Source: an uncultured Bacteroidales bacterium
Lineage (GTDB): Bacteria > Bacteroidota > Bacteroidia > Bacteroidales > UBA932
Reading direction: 5' to 3'
Assembly: GCA_934725575.1 (NCBI GenBank)
Contig: CAKVCK010000039.1
Location: 1-10,722, forward strand
DNA length: 10,722 bases
Shown: positions 1 to 4,798 of the stretch, piece after piece
Numbering within the stretch: the stretch's first letter is position 1
How the letters are laid out: every line of letters starts with the position of its first letter
Notes under the pieces: model-generated
Told to the model about the DNA's origin: nothing
The model's input: only the letters and a program-made list of their open reading frames with translations
Databases searched by the model: none
Translations under genes and position numbers: made by a program

Positions 1-36
1 TTGACAAACTTTTCAAAGAACTGGTTTTATTTACTG

Positions 37-57
37 CCAGGGCCGCTTAGGCCCTGG
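37..57. terminator. Perfect hairpin, possible terminator of an upstream gene
   Basis: An 8-base perfect inverted repeat, CCAGGGCC (37-44) and GGCCCTGG (50-57), encloses the 5-base loop GCTTA. On the + strand it is followed by AAAAATTA and not by a T run, so it is not a textbook intrinsic terminator. It lies just before the first gene and probably ends a transcript entering from outside the window. It could also be a processing or stability hairpin. Confidence 0.4.
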
Positions 58-104
58 AAAAATTAACGAACTATTGACTCTTTAACAATGTAATAATATT
101 CAAA

Positions 105-839
105 ATGACAACAGAAGACAAATTCAAGTACTGCGCGCATTGCAGTAAGAGCACCTTCTCTATGGAGGAGGGACGGAGGTGTTCGTTGACGGGAAGAGGA
201 CCGGAGCGTTGCGAGCATTTTGACGGGGACGAGGCGGAAGTGGAGAAGGCGATCAAGGCTGAACAGAGGGTTGTCGAGGAAAGTGTGGGAATTCACGGTT
301 TTCTTGCGTTTTACTTGTACTTCTGCGTGATTGGCGGAATTATCCTGACAATCATCAGCACATTGGTTTCCAATGTGCCAAGTGCGGATGAAGGATTAAT
401 GAAAGGAGCCTATTCCGTTGTATCCGCTTCAAGGGCCTATTCAATCAACTGGTCATTATTGGCCTGTGACATCTTGATGCTGGTAAGTTTTATCTCAATC
501 GGAATTTACACTGTGGTGGCATTTCATAAGCGGCTGCCGAACGCGGTGGCGCTTGCCATGATTCATCTGATCTGGGCTGCGGTTACCAACGGCTTGATGT
601 TGTTGGCAGGAAGCGTTGGGAACGGGGTATTTGACAATCCTGTGCGGCTGGTATTCTCATTGGTCTGGGCGGGCATATTCTTTACTTACCTGACGGTTTC
701 GGAAGATGTGAAGATTCTGATTCCGAAAGAGACGAGGCATTTGTTCAAAGGAGACAAGATCGCTTTGGTGACTGTAGTGGTTGTCATTCTGATTTTGTTT
801 GGATATGGGGTGCTTGAGGTAGCTGTGGCTGGATATTAG
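105..839 (+). CDS. Membrane protein with N-terminal four-cysteine motif, DUF2569-like
   Basis: A 244-residue protein with no confidently recognised function. The N-terminal 60 residues are soluble and contain C10-x2-C13-x12-C26-x9-C36, a spacing compatible with a small zinc-binding finger. About five hydrophobic segments follow, near residues 65-90, 117-140, 145-170, 181-198 and 217-240. The segment around residues 182-208 (SLVWAGIFFTYL, then SEDVK and a proline) resembles the C-terminal part of DUF2569 membrane proteins (Trp, Tyr-Leu, Ser-x-x-Val-Lys), so a DUF2569-like fold is possible but not proven. The ATG at 105 is the first in-frame start; no clear Shine-Dalgarno sequence or TAnnTTTG promoter precedes it. 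It stands alone: the next gene is 450 bases away on the opposite strand. The reading frame is open and compositionally coherent, so the gene is probably real. The role is unknown. Confidence 0.75.
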   Translation: MTTEDKFKYCAHCSKSTFSMEEGRRCSLTGRGPERCEHFDGDEAEVEKAIKAEQRVVEESVGIHGFLAFYLYFCVIGGIILTIISTLVSNVPSADEGLMKGAYSVVSASRAYSINWSLLACDILMLVSFISIGIYTVVAFHKRLPNAVALAMIHLIWAAVTNGLMLLAGSVGNGVFDNPVRLVFSLVWAGIFFTYLTVSEDVKILIPKETRHLFKGDKIALVTVVVVILILFGYGVLEVAVAGY

Positions 840-857
840 GCGGGATTTTATAGCATC

Positions 858-938
858 GGTACACCAGAGAGGGCGTAGGTGTACGGAATAGCTCTAATTA
901 TGGTGTTCGTACACCAAGGGGGCTTTTGCTGTACGGAA
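858..938. repeat. Tandem pair of GTACACC hairpin repeats, 50-base period
   Basis: GTACACC occurs at 859-865 and again at 909-915. GTACGGAA occurs at 881-888 and 931-938. Both spacings are exactly 50 bases. In copy 1, GTACACC (859-865) pairs perfectly with GGTGTAC (878-884) around a 12-base loop. In copy 2 the matching arm is GCTGTAC (928-934), which pairs imperfectly. The middle of each unit has diverged but keeps a G-rich core. This looks like a degenerate REP-like palindromic element present twice. Copy number elsewhere in the genome cannot be judged from this window. Confidence 0.6.
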
Positions 939-1241
939 CGAAGGACGAGTGGATTGACTTATTGGTTGATATGATGATTATTTGCCAAGACAACCATTAG
1001 CATAAGAGGATGTGCTTGACTGCAATATGTTGTAAATTAGTGTATTATATAATGCTGCCCTCCTAAGCGTCCTGGCACTATTCTGCAACACATTGATAAT
1101 TAGGGAATGACGCTCCACTTGGCAAGAGTGCCCGTGCGATGGGATAATTACATATCTCTAATGACAGGCATCCGACAGTTATGTCTGTGTTGCCGAATGC
1201 GCTGTGACTCAGATCCGGTTCGCTGGCAATCATACGAAAAG

Positions 1242-1255
1242 ACGTAACGTTACGT
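1242..1255. repeat. Perfect 14-base palindrome
   Basis: ACGTAACGTTACGT is its own reverse complement. It is nested in a wider inverted repeat, ATACG (1232-1236) and CGTAT (1253-1257). It lies about 37 bases past the stop of the DUF4143 gene as that gene is transcribed, and on that strand CTTTT follows it. It could be a dimeric DNA-binding-protein site or part of a weak transcription end. Confidence 0.5.
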
Positions 1256-1257
1256 AT

Positions 1258-1281
1258 AAAGGAGGTTTTAGTGTTGCCTCC
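1258..1281 (-). terminator. Weak terminator-like hairpin after the DUF4143 gene
   Basis: On the - strand, GGAGG (1281-1277) and CCTCC (1265-1261) form a 5-pair stem with an 11-base loop, followed by TTTATA. It lies just past the DUF4143 stop codon at 1292-1294. The stem is short and the T run is only three bases, so efficiency is doubtful. Confidence 0.3.
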
Positions 1282-1291
1282 GATGGGCGGA

Positions 1292-2602
1292 TTAATGTTC
1301 CGGTTGAGGTGTGTCTGAGTTGAGATTATACTGTAGGAGCCATTTCCAAACAGGTATGATTTCAATAACACCAAATTCATCCTCGATAGTGTCGGACTCT
1401 TCATTTGTGAGTATCAGGCGATGTTTGCAAGGAAGCACCTTAGGTATCTTTTTAAGAGCATTCACCTCACGCTCATATGTATCCGTGGATTGTGATATAT
1501 TATATGAGACTTGTATTGCCAGTTCAACCTCAGGTACATAGAAATCGACCTCGAACCTTTCATTATAGAAGAAAACCCTCTCATTGTCTGGGTCGTGTCC
1601 ATATTTTCGGAAAAGGGCGAGTGCGACCGTGTTTTCTAGCAATGATGCCATTCCGTTAATGAGGAACAGGTTAAGCACACCGTTGTCGATAAAATAGTAC
1701 TTGCAGGAGGTCTCTCTTTCTGCAAAGGGTGCGGACATATTTCTAAGACGCAACACCAGCCAGGCGGATTCGCTGTACTCAATATATTTACTGACAGTGG
1801 GCATAGTTATCTTCCCGCTGACTGAGGATAGTATGTGGGACAACCGATTATAAGATACTGGTTGACATACGCTTTCTGCCAATTTCTTCAGTAGCAGATG
1901 CAAGAGATTTGGGTTTGATATCTTGTTGCGACTGGCAATATCCCCTAGATATATCTTCTGAAATGTACTGCTCAGATAGTTGCGTTTGACTGGTAGTCCT
2001 ACAGATTCAGGTAGTCCTCCCCATAAGAGATACTCATTCCACGTGCGAAGCACGGTCGCGCGTGTTTCTGTAGCCAGCAACGATACCCTGTCATATGGAA
2101 CACTTTCCACTTTAAGGAATTCCAAGAAACTATACGGATAGACCTCTGTCGTAAGGTAACGTCCTCCCAATGTTGTCATAACCTCAGAAGACAGCATCTT
2201 CGCATTGCTTCCTGTAATCCATACTGAATATTTTGCATCAGCCAGACGACGTGCAAACTTCTCCCACCCATCTATATTCTGGGCCTCATCCAGAAAAAGC
2301 ATAGGACGTTTACCATACATTTCAGAATGCGCCTCCAATATCCCTTCAAAATCTGTTGTCTCAAATTGGGCTAAGCGATCATCTTCAAAACTGATGTAGA
2401 GCATATCGTCCCATCCGTGCCCGGCAGCAAGCATTTGCTGTATCTTTTGGTAGAGCATAAAAGACTTGCCGGTGCGGCGAACTCCGACAAAAACACGGCG
2501 TGGAAAGTCGTCGGAAGGCAATGTTCTTGGAATAACCTTATAGTGTTCAACATCTTTCTGATTGGATGCTAAAACTTGTTTGAGGATGTCTTTGCTGATC
2601 AT
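1292..2602 (-). CDS. AAA-family ATPase with C-terminal DUF4143 domain
   Basis: A 436-residue protein of the large AAA_14/DUF4143 family common in Bacteroidetes and archaea. The N-terminal ATPase shows Walker A GVRRTGKS at residues 40-47, Walker B MLFLDEAQ at 101-108, a sensor-like WITGSNA at 128-134 and the family hallmark LGGRY at 145-149, followed by YPYSFLEFL. The DUF4143 half begins near residue 195 (GGLPES). It ends in a nuclease-like region with E323, EVD at 351-353 and IQV at 363-365, which resembles a PD-(D/E)XK core whose usual lysine position is not obvious. Length and the C-terminal IIPVWKWLL are typical, so the gene looks intact. Family members are widespread and multicopy; their cellular function is not settled. 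The ATG at 2602 is preceded by an A-rich AAAAAGATACAG stretch and a good -7 element at 2641-2648. The gene stands as its own transcription unit. Confidence 0.92.
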   Translation of the reverse strand: MISKDILKQVLASNQKDVEHYKVIPRTLPSDDFPRRVFVGVRRTGKSFMLYQKIQQMLAAGHGWDDMLYISFEDDRLAQFETTDFEGILEAHSEMYGKRPMLFLDEAQNIDGWEKFARRLADAKYSVWITGSNAKMLSSEVMTTLGGRYLTTEVYPYSFLEFLKVESVPYDRVSLLATETRATVLRTWNEYLLWGGLPESVGLPVKRNYLSSTFQKIYLGDIASRNKISNPNLLHLLLKKLAESVCQPVSYNRLSHILSSVSGKITMPTVSKYIEYSESAWLVLRLRNMSAPFAERETSCKYYFIDNGVLNLFLINGMASLLENTVALALFRKYGHDPDNERVFFYNERFEVDFYVPEVELAIQVSYNISQSTDTYEREVNALKKIPKVLPCKHRLILTNEESDTIEDEFGVIEIIPVWKWLLQYNLNSDTPQPEH

Positions 2603-2640
2603 CTGTATCTTTTTAAAATTGGCATTTTGAATTCGTTGTG

Positions 2641-2648
2641 CAAAGTTA
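2641..2648 (-). promoter_or_regulatory. Promoter -7 element for the DUF4143 gene
   Basis: The - strand reads TAACTTTG, a full match to the Bacteroidetes -7 consensus TAnnTTTG. It would start transcription about 30 bases before the ATG at 2602. No clear TTTG -33 element is seen at the expected distance. Confidence 0.55.
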
Positions 2649-2690
2649 TAAATATTATTTTGAATAACGGGTATGGCCTTGACCGTTTTT

Positions 2691-2734
2691 TAGATCTTCT
2701 TGGCACCCTGAGAATGGGATGTACTAAAGATCTA
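2691..2734. repeat. Imperfect long inverted repeat between two - strand genes
   Basis: TAGATCTT (2691-2698) and AAGATCTA (2727-2734) are perfect inverted copies 28 bases apart. Inside them, CACCC (2704-2708) and GGGATG can pair with one bulge. The element lies between the end of the small helical-protein gene (2760) and the promoter of the DUF4143 gene. No T run follows it on the - strand, so it is a doubtful terminator; an operator or a repeat remnant is equally possible. Confidence 0.35.
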
Positions 2735-2759
2735 TTCATTACTTTCGTAGCGTAGTCTT

Positions 2760-3119
2760 TTATCGCCCCGATCTGAGGGCGCACGCTTTGGCGAATTGAG
2801 AGAAATACTTGTCTGATGGTGCTATCGCATTGTTGTCCTTGGAAAGATATTCTTCGCAGAATTGGTCTCTCGCCATAAGGAGCTCCCTGAGCATTGAATC
2901 TCTGGATGAAGGGGAGTCGTTGTCGCGTCCTGTCTCGATTGTGAGATCGAATAAGTCAAGAGCCCGGATAAAGGCGTTTCTGGCCAGCGTGTTGTTCCCC
3001 TTTTGTTTCCATTTCAAGGTACGTCCCACCTCGCTTCCAATGTTTGCCATCTGCGCAATGAAATCCATCGCCGCCCATTTATCCTTATCAGGTCTCGCCG
3101 GAAGAGATGTCATTGTCAT
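2760..3119 (-). CDS. Small all-helical protein, partner of DUF5674
   Basis: A 119-residue, strongly helical protein without signal peptide or membrane segment. It resembles small uncharacterised proteins that I recall beside DUF5674 genes, with a pattern of W-x-x-M (near residue 15), ANIGSEVGR, WKQKGN, RALDLFDLTIE and LRELLMARDQF followed by a C-terminal YF-x-x-(Y/F)A-x-A. The helix pattern recalls HEPN-type or four-helix-bundle proteins, but I see no R-x4-6-H nuclease motif, so no activity is claimed. Its ATG overlaps the stop of the upstream DUF5674 gene by four bases (ATGA, 3116-3119), which indicates translational coupling and a joint role. A second ATG two codons later is an alternative start. 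The stop lies 112 bases before the DUF4143 promoter. Confidence 0.75.
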   Translation of the reverse strand: MTMTSLPARPDKDKWAAMDFIAQMANIGSEVGRTLKWKQKGNNTLARNAFIRALDLFDLTIETGRDNDSPSSRDSMLRELLMARDQFCEEYLSKDNNAIAPSDKYFSQFAKACALRSGR

Positions 3120-3454
3120 TTGATAAGATTATTGACTATTGAACGAATTTGACTACGTACTACCTCGTCTTCCACATCCCTGCTGTAATTGTTTCTTCGA
3201 GGACTTATGTTAATCAGTGAATCGAATTCAATGAAATCGTCCCCTTCAACATCTGGATACAAGTTGATTCCCCACAGCGATTCCTGATTTGAACCATCCT
3301 CAAGTAAGAGCTTTTCCAAATCAGAATGCAGTTCGGCATCCAGTGCCATAATTTGCCTGTCGATGTCCACAACTCCTTTGATCATTTCACCATAGAAGTT
3401 CTGTGCCATCTCCGCTAATATCTTTCTGTTTATGGCTTTATCGATAATTGTCAT
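3116..3454 (-). CDS. DUF5674 family protein
   Basis: A protein of 112 residues when started at the ATG at 3454 (MTIIDKAI). Family-typical features follow in order: LAEMAQNFYGEMIKGVVDI, IMALDAELHSDLEKLL, a GS-x-Q-x-S-LWGINLYP block, IEFDSLINI and a final SRDVED followed by an amphipathic helix. DUF5674 has no established function. A longer in-frame reading from a TTG at 3490 would add 12 residues, but that stretch contains the -7 promoter element TAGGTTTG and matches nothing in the family, so the shorter start is preferred. AGAAAG lies about 10 bases upstream of the chosen ATG. The gene is first in a two-gene unit and overlaps the next start by four bases. Such tight pairing of two small proteins is reminiscent of toxin-antitoxin modules; this is inference only. 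Confidence 0.85.
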   Translation of the reverse strand: MTIIDKAINRKILAEMAQNFYGEMIKGVVDIDRQIMALDAELHSDLEKLLLEDGSNQESLWGINLYPDVEGDDFIEFDSLINISPRRNNYSRDVEDEVVRSQIRSIVNNLIK

Positions 3455-3477
3455 AATACTCACAATCTTTCTGAATA

Positions 3478-3485
3478 CAAACCTA
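3478..3485 (-). promoter_or_regulatory. Promoter -7 element for the DUF5674 cassette
   Basis: The - strand reads TAGGTTTG, a full match to TAnnTTTG, about 24 bases before the ATG at 3454. It lies inside the in-frame extension that begins at the TTG at 3490, and so helps rule that start out. No convincing TTTG -33 element is visible. Confidence 0.5.
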
Positions 3486-3532
3486 CGCAAAAAAAATGAT
3501 TTCTCATCCTTGAAAGTCTCTAAAAATAATCT

Positions 3533-3612
3533 CGGGTGAAAATAACGGCATTATGCACCCGGGAATATGAATATCTGTTTATTCGGGTGCAAAAACGGCC
3601 CTTTTTCACCCG
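3533..3612. repeat. Tandem pair of CGGGTG/CACCCG hairpins, 51-base period
   Basis: CGGGTG occurs at 3533-3538 and 3584-3589, and its inverted partner CACCCG at 3556-3561 and 3607-3612; both spacings are exactly 51 bases. Each unit is a 6-pair stem with a 17-base interior that can pair further: ATAA with TTAT in the first, AAAAA with TTTTT in the second. Both interiors keep an ACGGC core. Two copies in the same orientation with conserved stem, interior length and core look like a REP-type extragenic palindrome. They lie 50-130 bases upstream of the DUF5674 promoter. Confidence 0.65.
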
Positions 3613-3689
3613 ACTTTGTCTAGTACCTACCTCGTATCCCAAACCGGTCCCGATCTTGCCACCTTTTTCTCTATCTGACTGGAAAAAAC

Positions 3690-3719
3690 AAAAAAGCCCA
3701 CATCGCTGCGGACTTTTTT
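3690..3719 (-). terminator. Intrinsic terminator with GCGA tetraloop
   Basis: On the - strand AGTCCGCA (3714-3707) pairs with TGTGGGCT (3702-3695) around the GNRA-type loop GCGA, extended by A-T pairs at the base (3715-3719 with 3690-3694). A T-rich tail TTTTTTGTTTTTT follows. Two positions are G-T wobbles when read as - strand RNA but would be mismatches on the + strand. Together with the GNRA loop this assigns the terminator to the - strand. Confidence 0.8.
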
Positions 3720-3726
3720 CGGTTAG

Positions 3727-3762
3727 TTAGTAGTGTATTACCTTATTTTGAAAGAAGGTCAT
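3727..3762 (-). CDS. Possible 11-residue leader peptide MTFFQNKVIHY
   Basis: An ATG at 3762 opens 11 codons ending in TAA at 3729-3727, inside the candidate small RNA and directly before its terminator. The peptide has two adjacent phenylalanine codons and a final His-Tyr, but no long run of a single amino acid as in classical his or trp leaders. There is no clear Shine-Dalgarno sequence, though Bacteroidetes often lack one. It may be chance. Confidence 0.22.
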   Translation of the reverse strand: MTFFQNKVIHY

Positions 3763-3801
3763 AGTCGTTAGAGTGTGATGTATCTCACATCTTTCGTGAT
3801 G

Positions 3802-3832
3802 CAAAAGTAGTCAAAAAAAACGTTTAAGCAAA
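3802..3832 (-). promoter_or_regulatory. Consensus Bacteroidetes promoter for the small transcription unit
   Basis: On the - strand, TTTG (3832-3829) and TACTTTTG (3809-3802) are separated by 19 bases. This matches the Bacteroidetes layout of a TTTG -33 element and a TAnnTTTG -7 element, and it is the best promoter in the window. Predicted start is near 3795. Confidence 0.75.
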
Positions 3833-3861
3833 CCTTTTTCGGGAAAAGTTTTAAACGTTTT
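3813..3861 (-). terminator. Long AT-rich hairpin, likely trmD terminator overlapping a promoter
   Basis: AAAACGTTTAA (3817-3827) and TTAAACGTTTT (3851-3861) form a perfect 11-pair stem. The interior can pair further (AACTTTTC with GAAAAAGGTT, read on the - strand). On the - strand an 8-base T run follows (3820-3813), as expected for the end of the trmD transcript, whose stop lies about 130 bases upstream. The T run is also the spacer of the next promoter. Confidence 0.55.
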
Positions 3862-3994
3862 ACGTTGATAACTGTCTTTTGTGTTGACTATCAATGCCTT
3901 CCGATTATTCTTGCCAGAAGATTTTTTTGCCTGACTTTTTTATCTGGCGGTCGGTTGCCTCAGATTTGACGAAGATCCCGATTTTTCACTTCCT

Positions 3995-4702
3995 CTAATC
4001 TTTGACGAGATCCTGCTTTCTGCCTGTGTCCCCGAGCAGTTCCGGTCGCAGAAGCCTTGTCCGCTCAAGAGCCTGCTCGTCCTGCCATTCACGGATGAGT
4101 TTCGGATTTCCGCTCAAGAGGACCTCAGGAACCTTCCAGCCTTTGTAGTCGGCCGGGCGGGTATAGACAGGAGGGGAGAGGAGTCCGTCCTGGAAACTGT
4201 CGCTGAGGGCAGAGGTCTCGTCGGACAACGCTCCCGGAATCAGTCTCACGATGGAGTCCGCCAGCAGGGCGGCCGGGATCTCGCCGCCGCTGACCACATA
4301 GTCGCCGACGGAGATCTCGCGGGTCACCAGATGCTCCCTGATCCGGTGGTCTATTCCTTTATAATGGCCGCAGAGGAGGATGAGGTTCTCCTTCAGGGAG
4401 AGCTCATTGGATATTCCTTGATTCAGACGCTCGCCGTCGGGGGACATATAGATGACTTCGTCATATTCCCGCTCCGCCTTCAGCTCGTCGATCATTTTCT
4501 CCACCGGCTCGATCATCATCACCATCCCCGCATCGCCGCCGTAGCAGTAGTCATCCACCGTGGCGCGCGGGCCGAGGCCATATTTCCGGATGTTATGGAC
4601 GTGTATCTCGACCAGACCTTTCTTGATTGCCCGCCCCACGATCGAGTGGCTCAGCGGGCTGTCCAGAAGTTCCGGAACGACTGTAAGAATGTCAATTCGC
4701 AT
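3995..4702 (-). CDS. trmD: tRNA (guanine-N1)-methyltransferase TrmD
   Basis: A 235-residue SPOUT-class methyltransferase that places m1G37 in tRNAs reading CNN codons, using S-adenosylmethionine, and so prevents frameshifting. Family hallmarks run the full length: MRIDILTVVPEL at the start, IRKYGLG, DDYCYGGDAGMVM near residues 50-63, the SAM-binding knot motifs LLCGHYKGID (about 109-118) and EISVGDYVVSGGE (about 128-140), then DSFQDGLLSPPVYTRP and the C-terminal LLSGNP...IREWQ. Length is normal. The ATG at 4702 begins the conserved sequence. The gene is divergent from the DUF349 gene; a -7 element TATTTTTG lies at 4725-4732, giving a leader of only about 15 bases. It is not next to rimM, rplS or rpsP here, unlike the proteobacterial operon. 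Confidence 0.97.
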   Translation of the reverse strand: MRIDILTVVPELLDSPLSHSIVGRAIKKGLVEIHVHNIRKYGLGPRATVDDYCYGGDAGMVMMIEPVEKMIDELKAEREYDEVIYMSPDGERLNQGISNELSLKENLILLCGHYKGIDHRIREHLVTREISVGDYVVSGGEIPAALLADSIVRLIPGALSDETSALSDSFQDGLLSPPVYTRPADYKGWKVPEVLLSGNPKLIREWQDEQALERTRLLRPELLGDTGRKQDLVKD

Positions 4703-4724
4703 AGAATATTGTTTTTCCTTTTTG

Positions 4725-4732
4725 CAAAAATA
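4725..4732 (-). promoter_or_regulatory. Promoter -7 element for trmD
   Basis: The - strand reads TATTTTTG, matching TAnnTTTG, 22 bases before the trmD ATG. No -33 element is evident. It lies only 23 bases from the divergent -7 element of the DUF349 gene. Confidence 0.5.
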
Positions 4733-4755
4733 GGGTTTTTAATTGTTTTTTTAGG

Positions 4756-4763
4756 TATATTTG
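4756..4763 (+). promoter_or_regulatory. Promoter -7 element for the DUF349-yidC unit
   Basis: TATATTTG matches TAnnTTTG and would start transcription near 4770, about 29 bases before the ATG at 4799. A TTTG occurs upstream at 4721-4724, but 31 bases away is too far for a normal -33 element. Confidence 0.5.
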
Positions 4764-4798
4764 CGGATAAGTAGAAACTCTTATAATTAAACTGCTTT

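Larger units (their letters stand above)
840..1291. other. 452-base gene-free region with repeats and palindromes
   Basis: No convincing gene lies between the membrane protein and the DUF4143 gene. The left part (859-938) holds a tandem pair of GTACACC hairpins and the right part (1242-1281) holds a 14-base palindrome and a small hairpin, each listed separately. A - strand open frame runs through 1078-1404 without a stop, but it overlaps the end of the DUF4143 gene in another frame, and I recognise no domain in it. The + strand also has a stretch open from about 1110 to 1242. No tRNA or other familiar RNA was seen. Confidence 0.6.
3683..3796 (-). ncRNA. Candidate small RNA or orphan attenuator leader, about 110 bases
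   Basis: A self-contained - strand unit: consensus promoter at 3802-3832, predicted start near 3795, and an intrinsic terminator at 3690-3719. The 5' part can form GATGT-GAGAT-ACATC, a 5-pair hairpin. The middle contains an 11-codon reading frame (3727-3762) that ends about ten bases before the terminator stem. This order (promoter, short peptide, terminator) is that of a leader-peptide attenuator, but the next gene is DUF5674, about 230 bases beyond the terminator, with a promoter of its own. It may therefore be a trans-acting small RNA, an attenuator whose target gene has been lost, or a decoy transcript. I do not recognise a named RNA family. Confidence 0.5.
3455..3994. other. 540-base gene-free region dense in regulatory structure
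   Basis: Between trmD and the DUF5674 gene I see no protein gene of normal size. In - strand order the region holds: two weak inverted repeats (GCCAGA/TCTGGC around 3914-3948, and TTGATA 3865-3870 with TATCAA 3889-3894), a long hairpin at 3817-3861, a consensus promoter at 3802-3832, a transcription unit of about 110 bases ending in an intrinsic terminator at 3690-3719, a tandem pair of CGGGTG hairpins at 3533-3612, and the -7 element of the DUF5674 gene at 3478-3485. Most of these are listed separately. Confidence 0.7.

Noticed and set aside
2599..2784. 61-residue - strand open frame upstream of the DUF4143 gene
   Set aside because: It spans the promoter element at 2641-2648 and the inverted repeat at 2691-2734, and it matches no family.
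1292..3454. Complete phage-defence system made of the DUF4143 ATPase, DUF5674 and helical protein
   Set aside because: The DUF4143 gene has its own promoter and hairpin-separated unit, and no recognised effector or nuclease motif links the three; proximity alone is not enough.
3533..3612. CRISPR array
   Set aside because: Only two units, each palindromic with diverging interiors, and no cas genes; a REP-like pair fits better.
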